Assembly: GCF_900115735.1 (NCBI RefSeq)
Contig: NZ_FOXO01000003.1
Span: 155,410 to 219,409 of the forward strand
Length of the DNA stretch: 64,000 nucleotides
Source of the DNA: Butyrivibrio proteoclasticus
GTDB taxonomy: Bacteria > Bacillota > Clostridia > Lachnospirales > Lachnospiraceae
Direction of reading: 5' to 3'
A program made the position numbers and the translations under genes. Below are positions 9,225 through 19,416 of this stretch, in pieces (position 1 is the first letter of the stretch; the number at the start of each line of letters is the position of its first letter). A model generated the notes under the pieces. The model saw nothing but the letters and a program-made list of their open reading frames with translations, had not been told where the DNA came from and did not search any database.

Positions 9225-9737
9225 TTATTCTTTTTTCAATAGTGGTGTGTTTTTATCTGTACTGTCTGTTATTGTTCCTTCCGCTTCCTTTTTGAGGACT
9301 GACTTAAGCTCATCCATGAAGGTGTTCACATCTTTAAATTCTCTGTAAACAGATGCAAATCTGACATATGCAACAGGATCAAGATTCTTCATCTTGTCCA
9401 TTACTATCTCACCTATAGCTCTGCTGGGGATTTCCTTCTGCTCCATGTTGAAAATTTCTGTTTCAACTGCATCTACTATTTTAGTAATCTGCTCGGCGCT
9501 CACAGGTCTCTTGTGACACGCTCTGAAAACTCCAGCCTCTATCTTGGCTCTGTCATATGGTTCTCTCACATCGCCCTTCTTTATAACAATGAGAGGTATA
9601 GTCTCAACTTTTTCATATGTAGTAAAACGCTTGCTACAGGAATCACAAACCCTTCTTCTTCTGATTGATGTATTATCATCAGCCGGTCTGGAATCAATTA
9701 CTCTGGTATCATCTTTCCCACAGAATGGGCACTTCAT
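9225..9737 (-). CDS. nrdR: Transcriptional repressor NrdR
   Basis: Zinc-finger and ATP-cone repressor of ribonucleotide reductase genes. The N-terminus has the zinc ribbon MKCPFCG ... CDSC (cysteines near 3, 6, 31, 34) and RRRR-type basic stretch; residues ~49-139 form the ATP-cone (VIKKGDVREPYDRAKIEAGV). The 170-residue protein has a slightly longer charged tail than usual. It is located just downstream of ftsZ but behind a terminator, so it probably has its own promoter. In this clade nrdR next to ftsZ is a common arrangement. Confidence 0.95.
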   Translation of the reverse strand: MKCPFCGKDDTRVIDSRPADDNTSIRRRRVCDSCSKRFTTYEKVETIPLIVIKKGDVREPYDRAKIEAGVFRACHKRPVSAEQITKIVDAVETEIFNMEQKEIPSRAIGEIVMDKMKNLDPVAYVRFASVYREFKDVNTFMDELKSVLKKEAEGTITDSTDKNTPLLKKE

Positions 9738-9833
9738 AACATTTCCTCCATTTTCCTATTTGACATGTCTACTACATATTGGTAAAAAAACAAACAGCCA
9801 CACAAATTATTGTAGCATTATTCAAGCAAAAAT

Positions 9834-9867
9834 AAAAGCCTTTTGCATAATCTGCAAAAGGCTTTTT
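9834..9867 (-). terminator. Rho-independent terminator after ftsZ
   Basis: AAAAGCCTTTTGC pairs with GCAAAAGGCTTTT with a 7-nt loop; on the minus strand it is followed by a T-rich tract. It lies 20 nt past the ftsZ stop and closes the dcw cluster. Confidence 0.88.
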
Positions 9868-9886
9868 AATACAATTTCGTTAATTA

Positions 9887-11119
9887 TTACTTTCTCTGTA
9901 AGAAATCAGGAATTTTAAGTGACTTAGGCTCTACTGTGCTCTTGATATCTGTAGGTCTGTTGATACCAAGACTTGGTTTAGGAGCTGTAGCACTATTCTC
10001 ACGAGAAATACCAATTGTTTCTACTGAAGGCTGTACAGGAGTAACTACTGAAGATGGTGTAACAGGTGTAGCATATGCTGCATTAACTGCAGGCTGTGGA
10101 ATCGAAGCTGTTGTTACAGTTGCAGCCTGTTGAGCAGGTCTTGCTGCAGCTTGTCTTGCTGTTGCAATTTTATCATCAATTCCTGTTGCAATAACTGTAA
10201 CTGTGCATGTATCAGTCTTGTTTTCATCATACATTGCACCAAATATTACATTTACATCATCACCGGCAAGGCCACGAACATAGTCAGAAGCTTCCTGTGC
10301 ATCTGTAAGGCTGATATCACCTGAAATATTGATGATAACATCTGTAGCCCCGTTAACCTTTGTCTCAAGAAGTGGACTCTCAACCGCCATCTTAACAGCA
10401 TCTGCTGCCTTATCATCACCCTTACCGGTACCAATACCAATATGAGCAATGCCTTTATCCTTCATAACAGTCTGTACATCTGCAAAGTCAAGATTGATAA
10501 CTGCAGGTACATTGATAAGATCAGTAACACCCTGAACTGCCTGCTGAAGTACTTCATCAGCTTTCTTAAGGGCATCAGGCATAGTTGTACGTCTGTCAAC
10601 AATCTGAAGAAGTTTATCGTTAGGGATAACAATAAGTGTATCTACATTAGTCCTTATATTAGATATTCCGAGCATAGCATTCTGCATACGAACACGAGCC
10701 TCGAAACTGAAAGGTTTTGTAACCACACCAACTGTAAGAATACCCATCTCTTTGGCAAGTTTTGCAACAACTGGAGCCGCACCTGTTCCTGTTCCGCCAC
10801 CCATTCCACAAGTAACGAATACCATATCAGCTCCCTTAAGTGCAGCAGAAATCTCTTCTGCGCTCTCCTCAGCAGCTTTTTGGCCAATCTCAGGCTTTGC
10901 ACCGGCACCAAGACCCTTTGTAAGCTTCTCACCAATCTGTAAAAGCTTAGGGGCTTTGCATAACTGAAGTGCCTGTTTATCTGTATTTATACCGATAAAT
11001 TCAACACCGGTAATATTTTCGTCTACCATTCTATTTACAGCATTATTACCTGCACCGCCGACCCCAACGACAATTATCTTGCAGGCATTTTCTGCTTCGT
11101 TTGACTTTATCTCCAGCAA
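9887..11119 (-). CDS. ftsZ: Cell division protein FtsZ
   Basis: Tubulin-like GTPase that polymerises into the division ring. The GTP-binding signature [12 protein letters not shown], the N-terminal [15 protein letters not shown] and the T7-loop region [11 protein letters not shown] are intact; residues ~320-400 are a variable Ala/Pro/Thr-rich linker and the C-terminal peptide [11 protein letters not shown] is the usual docking tail for FtsA/SepF-type partners. The start is a TTG at 11119 ([10 protein letters not shown]) with GGAGG 7 nt upstream; an upstream in-frame ATG would place the ribosome site inside the coding region. Last gene of the dcw cluster. Confidence 0.96.
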   Translation of the reverse strand: MLEIKSNEAENACKIIVVGVGGAGNNAVNRMVDENITGVEFIGINTDKQALQLCKAPKLLQIGEKLTKGLGAGAKPEIGQKAAEESAEEISAALKGADMVFVTCGMGGGTGTGAAPVVAKLAKEMGILTVGVVTKPFSFEARVRMQNAMLGISNIRTNVDTLIVIPNDKLLQIVDRRTTMPDALKKADEVLQQAVQGVTDLINVPAVINLDFADVQTVMKDKGIAHIGIGTGKGDDKAADAVKMAVESPLLETKVNGATDVIINISGDISLTDAQEASDYVRGLAGDDVNVIFGAMYDENKTDTCTVTVIATGIDDKIATARQAAARPAQQAATVTTASIPQPAVNAAYATPVTPSSVVTPVQPSVETIGISRENSATAPKPSLGINRPTDIKSTVEPKSLKIPDFLQRK

Positions 11120-11227
11120 AACAACTCCTCCTTCATAATCCATAGACTCCTAATAGGTATGATACGATTTTTTCGTCCAATTATCAACCTGTTTTTTTCT
11201 TATAAATTTACGTTTTTGTACAATAAT

Positions 11228-12046
11228 TTACTGCTTTTTTTCTTGAAAAGTCACATTTTTGGTATCTTCATCATAGTCTTTCATTTCAAGCAGCCCTGTT
11301 TTTCCTTCCAGTTTAGGTAAAATATACTGAAGTTGTATTATTTTTTCATCAATATAGTCTTTTGTTCCTATACTTACTTCAATTCCATCAAAATAAAGGT
11401 AAAGATTATACTCGCTATCAAAAAAAATCTTGTTTGCCTTCAGGTCATACTTCGACAAAAGCTGTGTGATATCAAGGATTTCTTCAAAAACCTCCTCATT
11501 ATCTATTGGCAATTTCTCATAAAGGACTATATAAGAAAAACTAAGTCCCAGAACCTCCGGCACATCATCGCTAGCCTCCATTGAGCTTTCTACCACTATT
11601 CCATCCCTGTCAAAATAGATGTAATGTCCAAGATACGAAATATAACCAGCTACTGCTTTTTCATAAACATTTATTCTTACAGTATCGGGTGAGACTATCT
11701 CAACACTCATTTTCTCAACAAAAGGAATATCTTCTATAGATTTATTCCTGTATTTAAGCGAAAGATACAAAGAATTATGGCAGAATCTGTCTGTCATGAC
11801 CATATCAATCACTTCTTCATTGGTATAGTGTGTATTTCCCGTAACATAAACGTTTGTAATGGTATAATTATCCCTAATATAAGTAAATGCCAAAAGTCCA
11901 ACAATGAATACTGAAAAAACTATTCCGATTATAATATAAAGACTCCTGTTATATCTTAAGGAGTCTCCGATTCTTTCAAAAAAACTTCTGATATCTACAT
12001 TATTCTTTTTTCTTGACTTTGGTTTTCTACGCTTTCTTTTTGCCAT
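11228..12046 (-). CDS. ftsQ: Cell division protein FtsQ/DivIB
   Basis: Bitopic division protein that bridges early and late divisome parts. A short Lys/Arg-rich cytoplasmic tail (RKRRKPKSRKK) is followed by one membrane helix (YIIIGIVFSVFIVGLLAFTYI, about 38-57) and a POTRA domain (ITNVYVTGNTHYTNEEVID), then the FtsQ/DivIB beta domain. 272 residues, typical. Starts 5 nt after the ftsW stop. Confidence 0.9.
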   Translation of the reverse strand: MAKRKRRKPKSRKKNNVDIRSFFERIGDSLRYNRSLYIIIGIVFSVFIVGLLAFTYIRDNYTITNVYVTGNTHYTNEEVIDMVMTDRFCHNSLYLSLKYRNKSIEDIPFVEKMSVEIVSPDTVRINVYEKAVAGYISYLGHYIYFDRDGIVVESSMEASDDVPEVLGLSFSYIVLYEKLPIDNEEVFEEILDITQLLSKYDLKANKIFFDSEYNLYLYFDGIEVSIGTKDYIDEKIIQLQYILPKLEGKTGLLEMKDYDEDTKNVTFQEKKQ

Positions 12047-12051
12047 CTATA

Positions 12052-13197
12052 TCATCTTCCTATATTTCTGGCCACATTAAGCGCCATACCGATTTCAGCC
12101 AGCTGAACAATAACTGCAGATCCGCCATAGCTAATAAATGGAAGCGTTATTCCCGTATTAGGGATGGTATTAGTTACAACCGCAATGTTAAGGACAACCT
12201 GAATAGCAATATGTCCCATTACGCCGATGACAAGAAGTGCTCCAAACATATCAGGTGCATTATTAGCTATAACCATTAATCTCCAGATAAGAAGAAGGAA
12301 CATAAGCATTACAGCAATAGCGCCAAAAAGCCCTAATTCTTCACAAATAATGGAGAAAATCATATCGTTCTGTGCCTCAGGGATAAAACCCATCTTCTGC
12401 ATGCTTTCTCCAAGTCCTTTACCAAAAATGCCACCTGACCCAATGGCGTAAAGAGCCTGAATAGTTTGGAATCCCTTGCCACTTGCATAAGCAGCAGGAT
12501 CCAGCCACACAAGGATTCTTTTGAATCTGTAGTTCATTCCGCTTGAATCTGCAGAATTAGCAACTATTAGAACAATTACAGTTGCCAGCGCCAAAACAGA
12601 AAGGGCTGCGATAACATATCTCTTATATCCCGGAGTAGACACAAAAAGCATGACTACTGCAATACCCATGATAATGATCGCTGAACTAAGGTTCTTGGTG
12701 ATTCCATAGACCAAAAGTGAAAGAAAAGCCGGAAACGCCAGCATAGTCCCAAATCCTTTTGGATCAAGCAATTTCTTTTTAAGCGAAATAACAAGTGTTG
12801 CAGAAAAAACAATTACGGCAAATTTAGCAACCTCAGCAGGCTGAATTGATATACCTGCAATATAGATCCATCTTTTTGCACCGTTTATAGTTTTTCCAAA
12901 AGGAACAAGAAGAAGCAGCAGTCCAGTTGCAATCAAATAAATCGGAAACGCAACCTTCCTCAAGATCCTGTAAGGAAAATAGGACATAAAAATCATAGCT
13001 CCAAGTCCAATCAAAGTTGGTCCAAGCTGATGTTTGAAATAATAGGCTGAATCTCCATAGTCCAAATTAGCTTCGTAAGAGCTTGTCGAATAAAGCATAA
13101 CAAGACCAAACGCCAGCAAAAACAGAACTATGAAAACCAGGCTATAATCAATATATGATTCAACTTTTGGCTTTCTAAGTGTTTTGACTTTCTCCAC
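12052..13197 (-). CDS. ftsW: Septal peptidoglycan glycosyltransferase FtsW
   Basis: SEDS-family polymerase that makes septal glycan strands from lipid II together with FtsI. 381 residues with about ten membrane helices and the SEDS signatures: GAKRWI after the first helices, QPAEVAKFAVIV, and the C-terminal NTGITLPFISYGGS. It follows murD; murG, which often sits nearby in other bacteria, is not in this cluster. Confidence 0.93.
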   Translation of the reverse strand: MEKVKTLRKPKVESYIDYSLVFIVLFLLAFGLVMLYSTSSYEANLDYGDSAYYFKHQLGPTLIGLGAMIFMSYFPYRILRKVAFPIYLIATGLLLLLVPFGKTINGAKRWIYIAGISIQPAEVAKFAVIVFSATLVISLKKKLLDPKGFGTMLAFPAFLSLLVYGITKNLSSAIIIMGIAVVMLFVSTPGYKRYVIAALSVLALATVIVLIVANSADSSGMNYRFKRILVWLDPAAYASGKGFQTIQALYAIGSGGIFGKGLGESMQKMGFIPEAQNDMIFSIICEELGLFGAIAVMLMFLLLIWRLMVIANNAPDMFGALLVIGVMGHIAIQVVLNIAVVTNTIPNTGITLPFISYGGSAVIVQLAEIGMALNVARNIGR

Positions 13198-13238
13198 TTT
13201 AATCCCTCATAACATACAAAATACCGTTAAAAAGCACA

Positions 13239-14609
13239 TTAAAGTGCATTTACGTATTCCTTGAATTTCTTTCCCCTGGTCTCATAATTTGGGAACATAT
13301 CCCAGCTTGCACATGCAGGTGACAAAAGAACTGCATCGCCCTCATTGGCACTTTCTGTGCAGAACTTAAGTGCTTCTTCAAAACTATCCTTAAAGCAGTA
13401 ATCAGTAAATCCGTGTTTTTTAGCGCACTCCGCGATTTTTTCTTTGGTCTGGCCTATAAGTACCAAAAGTTTTACCTTACCGCCAAAGTTTTCAATCCAC
13501 TCATCGTATTCACTACCTTTATCATAGCCACCACCGATGAGGATTGTTGGTCTATTCATGGCTCTTATGCCCTGAATAGCCGCATCAGGATTGGTTCCCT
13601 TGGAATCATTATAATAATCAACGCCTTTCTTGGTGGCAACAAATTCAATTCTATGCTCTACTGCCTTGAAATTGCGAACCACATTAAGAATTGTTGCAAG
13701 CGGTACGCCCATAGAAAGAGATATTGCTATGGCTGCCATAACATTTTCCACATTGCAAAGACCAACCAGATTCATATCATGAATGTCCATGATTCTGGTT
13801 GCATTTCCTGCTGTGCTCATAAAAATCTCATTGCCATCAAGGAAAAATCCATCAGACAACCTTTCTTTTGTTGAGAAAAAGATTACCTTTGCCGGACATC
13901 TGTTTCCAAAATCTCTTGTATATTCATTATCGTAATTAAGAACACAAGTATCGTCCTTTGTCTGTCTGTTTGTGACATTTTCTTTCATGGAAGCATAGCA
14001 TTCCATTGTATGATGTCTGTTGAGATGATCAGGTGTAATATTAAGGATTGCTGATACGTTTGCATGGAAATTATCCACAGCCTCCAGCTGAAAAGAGCTG
14101 ATCTCGCCTGTAGTAACAGAGTCATCAGTCATTTTAAGCGCATTCTCAGCATAGGACACTCCTATATTTCCAACTACATATGTATCCGCAAAATGAGCTT
14201 TCATTATGTCGCCCACAAGAGTTGTAGTTGTTGTCTTACCATTTGTACCTGTTATCGCAACAAGCTTACCTTTTGAAAAATTATAAGCAAGCTCAATCTC
14301 GCTCCAAATAGGTATATTTTTCTCTTTAATCCTCATCACTGTAGGTGCATCAAGAGGTACTGCCGGACTTGGAACTGTCAGAGAAAGTTCATCCAATACA
14401 CTATCTTCGATATTTCCGATAATAATCTGTGTAGTATCCCTATCCTCTTCATGAAGCTTTTTTCTAATATCTTCTTCAGTTACCTTTGTGTTTTCTTCCA
14501 ATAGGATTGGCACTGCACCAACCTGATGAAGAAGCCTTACAGATCCAACACCTGAAAGACCCGAACCGATTACCAGTACTTTTTTCCCAATAATATCTGT
14601 TGCTTTCAT
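13239..14609 (-). CDS. murD: UDP-N-acetylmuramoylalanine--D-glutamate ligase MurD
   Basis: Cytoplasmic Mur ligase adding D-Glu to UDP-MurNAc-Ala. N-terminal nucleotide-like fold (VLVIGSGLSGVGSVRLL), Mur ligase P-loop AITGTNGKTTTT (near 113), central NITPDHLNRH, and the C-terminal domain with DSKGTNPDA and LLSPACASWDMF. Length 456 is standard. Part of the dcw cluster between mraY and ftsW. Confidence 0.95.
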   Translation of the reverse strand: MKATDIIGKKVLVIGSGLSGVGSVRLLHQVGAVPILLEENTKVTEEDIRKKLHEEDRDTTQIIIGNIEDSVLDELSLTVPSPAVPLDAPTVMRIKEKNIPIWSEIELAYNFSKGKLVAITGTNGKTTTTTLVGDIMKAHFADTYVVGNIGVSYAENALKMTDDSVTTGEISSFQLEAVDNFHANVSAILNITPDHLNRHHTMECYASMKENVTNRQTKDDTCVLNYDNEYTRDFGNRCPAKVIFFSTKERLSDGFFLDGNEIFMSTAGNATRIMDIHDMNLVGLCNVENVMAAIAISLSMGVPLATILNVVRNFKAVEHRIEFVATKKGVDYYNDSKGTNPDAAIQGIRAMNRPTILIGGGYDKGSEYDEWIENFGGKVKLLVLIGQTKEKIAECAKKHGFTDYCFKDSFEEALKFCTESANEGDAVLLSPACASWDMFPNYETRGKKFKEYVNAL

Positions 14610-14639
14610 TTTACTTTCCTTCGCATATCATAAGTTTTT

Positions 14640-15605
14640 TTACAAACCGGCATAAGCAATAAGACACATAAGAATTGTTACTGTAGTAAACACATTCACA
14701 ACCTTTGTCTCAGACCAGCCGCCTTTTTCATAATGGTGATGAATAGGAGCCATTCTGAATATCCTTTTGCCGTGTGTTATTTTAAAATATGAAACCTGCA
14801 TAATGACTGAAACAACTTCGATAGCGTAAATAAAGCCAACTATCACTATAAAAACAGGCATATGCATAACGTACGCTACTCCGGTAACAAATCCTCCAAT
14901 AGCAAGAGAACCTGTATCTCCCATCATTACCTTTCCGGGGTATACGTTATAAACAAGATATCCCAAAAGAGCTCCAAGCATAGCTGATGACATAACCTCT
15001 GCACCTGTAGCGCCAGTTACCATTCCGGCTACTGCAAAAAATGCAGCTACAACCGCAGTCACAGATGCACATAGGCCATCCACTCCATCTGTAAAGTTTG
15101 TTCCGTTTGCTGTTCCAAGTGCAATAAAAAACAGAATAGGAATATTCCAAAAGCCAAAATCAAGTATTATATCTGTAAATGGCACCTTCATTGCAAGAGA
15201 AAGGTCTGTAAAGTTCTCAACATAGAGAGCAAAAACCACAACAATCACGAGCTGACCAACAATTTTCTGCCAGGCACGAAGTCCGAGATTGTGTTTTTTT
15301 ACAACTTTGATATAGTCATCAATAAATCCTATTAAGCCAAAACCAAAAGTAAGGATAAGAATTGGAATAACTTCTTTATGTGATGCTCCGTACAAAATTC
15401 CTATAATAAAGAAAGGAATTAGAAATATAATTCCTCCCATAGTTGGAGTTCCAGTCTTTTTCTGATGGGATTCAAGCCCCTCTTCACGCTCTGTCTGACC
15501 TGCCTTTAGCTTTTTTAAGACACCTATTACTGAAGGTCCAATAATGACTGCTATAATAAACGATACAAGAACAGGTATCAATGCTCTGGTTAAATAGTTT
15601 TCCAT
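14640..15605 (-). CDS. mraY: Phospho-N-acetylmuramoyl-pentapeptide transferase MraY
   Basis: Integral membrane enzyme that makes lipid I from UDP-MurNAc-pentapeptide and undecaprenyl phosphate. About ten helices; family motifs KKTGTPTMGGIIF, FGFIDDYIK (catalytic Asp pair), NGTNFTDGVDGL, MGDTGSLAIGG and MAPIHHHYEKGGW are all intact. 321 residues. Follows the ftsI-like gene by 17 nt. Confidence 0.96.
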   Translation of the reverse strand: MENYLTRALIPVLVSFIIAVIIGPSVIGVLKKLKAGQTEREEGLESHQKKTGTPTMGGIIFLIPFFIIGILYGASHKEVIPILILTFGFGLIGFIDDYIKVVKKHNLGLRAWQKIVGQLVIVVVFALYVENFTDLSLAMKVPFTDIILDFGFWNIPILFFIALGTANGTNFTDGVDGLCASVTAVVAAFFAVAGMVTGATGAEVMSSAMLGALLGYLVYNVYPGKVMMGDTGSLAIGGFVTGVAYVMHMPVFIVIVGFIYAIEVVSVIMQVSYFKITHGKRIFRMAPIHHHYEKGGWSETKVVNVFTTVTILMCLIAYAGL

Positions 15606-15622
15606 AATTACATCCTCTAATC

Positions 15623-17863
15623 TTAATTACTACTGCTTTCCGAAGCGGCCTCAGTCGGTACTCCTTCAAAATCAGGAAGTTCATCTCCACCAATTACGCT
15701 TCCGCTATCCGGATCTATAAGATTTCCGTTACTTGGGTCTACATAATAGCCCGTAGCAGGGTCTTTGTCAAATGACTCCCAAATTGAAGTTCTTTCCTTT
15801 TCCTCAGATGTTTCAGTTGTCTCCTCCTGGTTTTCACCTGTCTCTTCTGTAACTTCCTCAGGATTTTCTTCTTGCTCCTCCTCTGTTACAGCTGTAGTAA
15901 CAAGCTGTTCGCGAAGAGTTTCAAGTTCAGTTTTCTCCTTTTCAGAAAGCTCCTCTGTCATAGGATAATTAAGATAAGGAAGCGCCTCTGTAAGAATAGC
16001 TCTGACTATTCTGGTTGCAAACTTGGCATCGTCCTGGTAAAGCACATTTGGTCTGTCAACTACAACGTAAATTGCAATGTCAGGATCAGATGCAGGTGCA
16101 TATCCCATAAAAGAAACGACATACTGATGATTTCCACGGGGAAGAGTCTGCGCTGTTCCTGTCTTACCGCCAATCATATATCCTGCAGGTCTTGCTGTTT
16201 TACCTGTACCTTCTTCACCGGCAACAACCTGATTACAGTACTCGATAATTTTATCCGAAGTACTCTGTGATATTGTCTGCCTCAAAATTCTCGGTTCAAT
16301 ATTTTTAATAGTAGCTCCGCTGCTGCTTACTATTTTTTTAACAACATGAGGTTCATAGTAATAACCTCCATTTATCAGTGAGCTGAAAGCCGTTATCATC
16401 TCAATCATATCTACGTTAAAACCCTGTCCAAAGGAGTTGGTTGCAAGGTCAGTAGATGTCATATTGGCAGCACTGTAGGTAAGTCCCTCTGTTCTGGCCT
16501 CTCCTGCAAGATCTATATTGGTCTTAAGTCCAAAGCCAAAATCTTTTTGGAACTTAGTGAAAGTATTTACACCAATAGCCTGAGAAATATACATCATAGC
16601 CACGTTACAAGAAATCTCAATTCCTCTTGAAACTGAAACCGCTCCGTCACCATAGGTATTGTGGCACTTAATCTCCCATCCGCCAACTTCAAGTTTTCCA
16701 AGACAGTTATAAACTTCATCTCCTGTTATGGAGCCGCTTTCAAGTCCGGTTGCAACAGTAAAAGGCTTTGCAACAGATCCCGGTTCATAAGTATCAGCAA
16801 TGCAAAAATTCTTCCACAAAGCATTGTAATTCTGATATAGCTGCTCATCAGTAAAGTTTTGAAGCATCTCCTCAGTAATGTAAACACCTGAATCGTAAAC
16901 AGATTCGCCCTTTACCTTGTTTCCTTTTTCATCAACTGCCGGCATGCCAATAAGAGCCGCAGTATCTCTGGGATTATTAAGATCAAAATTTGGATAACTT
17001 GCCATAGCAAGAACTTCACCGGTATGGATGTCCATGATCACACATCCCACATTGTTAGCGCCATTTCCTTCTCTGGCATTATTTTTGTACTGCTCGTTGA
17101 ACTCATAGAGATGTTTTTCAACTATTGTCTGGAGATTGCCATCTATAGTTGTAACAATACTATCGCCGTCTGTAGCCGAAATAGTAGTCCTTTCAAGAGT
17201 AGAATCATCATCGAGATAACCATATTCTCTTCCGGGAGTTCCGCTAAGAGTGTTGTTATAATACTCCTCAAGTCCATACATACCTGTATTGTCACTTGAT
17301 GTAAAGCCGATTATGTCACTGGCAAGTGTGCCGTTTGGATATTTACGGATATAGCTTTCTTCAAACCATACGCCCTGTATATTCTCATCATAACTTTCAG
17401 ATCCAGGAGTTATAAGTTCCTGAAACTCGCTGATTTCTGAATAAGTAAGCTTTTTAGCCAAAACATAGTACTGCGAAGACGGATGTTCTGCAAGGTAATT
17501 TCTGATATCCCCTCCATCAAGTCCGAAACATCTTACAAGAGCTTTTAATGTAGGATCAAGATACTTGGAATCCCTTAAAAGAATCTTGGCATCAAGGATA
17601 ACATTGTATACTTTCTCGCTATAAGCAAGAATAGTATTATTCGCATCCAGTATTTCTCCTCTTCTGAAAGGAATCGTCGTCGAATCATACTGCTGCTGTG
17701 AAAGAACTTGCTTTTGATATTCTTCGCCATTATTCTTGGTTATAAGGATAAGTCTGACCCCTAACCCAACGAAAGCCAGTAGTACCAATACAAACAGCAC
17801 TACCAGCTTTTTTCTCATTCCTATAGTAAACTTCTGCTTATTTTTTTCCTTACGCCTTTTCAT
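15623..17863 (-). CDS. ftsI: Division transpeptidase, class B penicillin-binding protein (FtsI/PBP2 type)
   Basis: Cross-links septal peptidoglycan. A basic cytoplasmic tail and one helix (KLVVLFVLVLLAFVGLGVRLI) are followed by the PBP dimerisation domain (~55-250, with RRGEILDANN) and the transpeptidase domain, with active-site SVAK near residue 363, SCN near 418 and KTGT near 566. No PASTA repeats are seen. The C-terminus is an unusual Glu/Thr-rich stretch (about 640-690) plus a Pro/Ser/Asp-rich end, probably disordered and extracellular. The gene could be called ftsI, pbpB or spoVD-like; position in the dcw cluster and absence of PASTA favour the division enzyme. Confidence 0.9.
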   Translation of the reverse strand: MKRRKEKNKQKFTIGMRKKLVVLFVLVLLAFVGLGVRLILITKNNGEEYQKQVLSQQQYDSTTIPFRRGEILDANNTILAYSEKVYNVILDAKILLRDSKYLDPTLKALVRCFGLDGGDIRNYLAEHPSSQYYVLAKKLTYSEISEFQELITPGSESYDENIQGVWFEESYIRKYPNGTLASDIIGFTSSDNTGMYGLEEYYNNTLSGTPGREYGYLDDDSTLERTTISATDGDSIVTTIDGNLQTIVEKHLYEFNEQYKNNAREGNGANNVGCVIMDIHTGEVLAMASYPNFDLNNPRDTAALIGMPAVDEKGNKVKGESVYDSGVYITEEMLQNFTDEQLYQNYNALWKNFCIADTYEPGSVAKPFTVATGLESGSITGDEVYNCLGKLEVGGWEIKCHNTYGDGAVSVSRGIEISCNVAMMYISQAIGVNTFTKFQKDFGFGLKTNIDLAGEARTEGLTYSAANMTSTDLATNSFGQGFNVDMIEMITAFSSLINGGYYYEPHVVKKIVSSSGATIKNIEPRILRQTISQSTSDKIIEYCNQVVAGEEGTGKTARPAGYMIGGKTGTAQTLPRGNHQYVVSFMGYAPASDPDIAIYVVVDRPNVLYQDDAKFATRIVRAILTEALPYLNYPMTEELSEKEKTELETLREQLVTTAVTEEEQEENPEEVTEETGENQEETTETSEEKERTSIWESFDKDPATGYYVDPSNGNLIDPDSGSVIGGDELPDFEGVPTEAASESSSN

Positions 17864-17939
17864 CTAAACATAAAATCCTTCCAATTACACCCTTTAAATT
17901 ATAGTCATATTTTGTTTCAGGGGCAAATACTTTTAGAAG

Positions 17940-18377
17940 TTATTCATGTGGAACAGGCGCAATCTGGCGTACGTAGTCGTTTCCACCGCCATCAGAATAT
18001 GTTATGATCTGTCCCTCACTGGCATACGTCATTCCGTATTCCTGAATTGCTATTCTTTTTATCTCATCAAGATCCACATTACCATTAGCTCTGTTATAAG
18101 CCTCATCATTGTCTTGTTTTAATGTGTTAAGCTGGCTCTCAAGCTGAGCTACATGTTTAACACTGTTCTTAATCTGTGACTGTAAGTTAATGTACCAGGC
18201 AAGTGTTCCAACCATCAGTACCATTGCCATAGACAAAAATACCAGATAGCCAAGGCTCATGTGATGGCGCCTTCTATCTTTCTTTTGAGGCTCCTGCACA
18301 TGGAAGCGGTCTTTTTTCTCTTTTGGTTGTTCATTAATTCTTTTTACGGTATTTCCGTGAATATATTCATTTGCCAT
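17940..18377 (-). CDS. ftsL: FtsL-like division protein
   Basis: Small bitopic protein at the ftsL position between rsmH and ftsI. A charged N-terminus of ~45 residues precedes one membrane helix (HMSLGYLVFLSMAMVLMVGTL) and a heptad-patterned coiled coil (LQSQIKNSVKHVAQLESQLN), as in FtsL/DivIC; the end contains the common motif IKRIAIQEYGMTYA. Sequence similarity within this family is low, so the name rests on topology and position. The ATG at 18377 has GGAGG 5 nt upstream and is favoured over one six codons earlier. Confidence 0.82.
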   Translation of the reverse strand: MANEYIHGNTVKRINEQPKEKKDRFHVQEPQKKDRRRHHMSLGYLVFLSMAMVLMVGTLAWYINLQSQIKNSVKHVAQLESQLNTLKQDNDEAYNRANGNVDLDEIKRIAIQEYGMTYASEGQIITYSDGGGNDYVRQIAPVPHE

Positions 18378-18420
18378 GTTAGCCTCCCTTCTCACTGCTA
18401 TTACAGTTCAATAATCCCAA

Positions 18421-19356
18421 TTAAACTTTTTCAAATACTCGAAGCTTTGCACTCTGAGAGCGTTTATTCTCAGACAGCTCTTTTTCACTTGGTAAAATCG
18501 GTTTTCTTGTTATAACCTTGCCTTTCGATGTCTTACCACATACGCAAACCGGAAAATTAGGAGGACACGTGCAAGGATTTTCATTTCTTCTAAAATTATT
18601 CTTGGTTATTCTGTCTTCAAGTGAATGGAAAGTAATAACGCAAAGCCTTCCTCCAGGATTCAGGAAATCTATAAATCCATCCAACGAATTCTGTAAAACA
18701 TCCAATTCCCTGTTAAGTGCAATTCTGATAGCCTGATAAGTTCTCTTGGAAGGATGACCTCCCTTTTCCCTCATTTTGGCAGGTATAGCCGCCTTAATAA
18801 TGTCATTAAGTTGTCCTGTTGTCTCTATTGGTGACTTAGCTCTCTCTATGCAGATATGCTTTGCAATATTCTTGGCAAATTTATCTTCGCCAAAGTCTCT
18901 TATAATATGGAATAACTCCATTTCAGAATAGTCATTGACAATATCTCTGGCAGTCAACGTCTGCCTCTGGTCCATTCTCATATCAAGAGGAACATCTTCC
19001 TTGTAGGTAAAGCCTCTTTCTGCGTTATCAAGTTGATAAGATGAGACACCAAGGTCAAGAAGTATTCCGTCAACTCCTGTAACCCCAAGCGCCTTTAGTC
19101 TCTCAACTGCATTTTCATAGTTATCTCTGATGATAGTAACTCTTGATTCATAAGGCTCAAGTCTCTTAGTAGCTGCACGTATAGCATCTTCATCCTGATC
19201 TGTGCCATACAAATGCCCTCCAGCTGTCAATTTCTCTGCGATGTGCAGGGAATGACCTGCGCCTCCAAGAGTTCCGTCAAGATATATTCCGTCGGGCTTA
19301 ATATTCAAATTGTCCAAGCACTCATCAAGTAGTACTGAATAATGTTTGAATTCCAT
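18421..19356 (-). CDS. rsmH: 16S rRNA (cytosine1402-N4)-methyltransferase RsmH
   Basis: SAM-dependent methyltransferase of 16S rRNA C1402, formerly MraW. N-terminal [16 protein letters not shown] motif [12 protein letters not shown], and C-terminal [10 protein letters not shown] identify it. Residues near 260-275 hold a cysteine-rich stretch ([16 protein letters not shown]) typical of the insertion region. 311 residues. Second gene of the dcw operon, 60 nt after mraZ. Confidence 0.96.
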   Translation of the reverse strand: MEFKHYSVLLDECLDNLNIKPDGIYLDGTLGGAGHSLHIAEKLTAGGHLYGTDQDEDAIRAATKRLEPYESRVTIIRDNYENAVERLKALGVTGVDGILLDLGVSSYQLDNAERGFTYKEDVPLDMRMDQRQTLTARDIVNDYSEMELFHIIRDFGEDKFAKNIAKHICIERAKSPIETTGQLNDIIKAAIPAKMREKGGHPSKRTYQAIRIALNRELDVLQNSLDGFIDFLNPGGRLCVITFHSLEDRITKNNFRRNENPCTCPPNFPVCVCGKTSKGKVITRKPILPSEKELSENKRSQSAKLRVFEKV

Positions 19357-19416
19357 ACTTTTTCCTTATTATTTTATTAAGCCATGCACCAGACTCAAAG
19401 CACTTCTAAGTTCAGC

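Noticed and set aside
10442..10942. 166-codon plus-strand frame inside ftsZ
   Set aside because: Antisense shadow of ftsZ; Cys/Asn/Ser-rich, no ribosome site.
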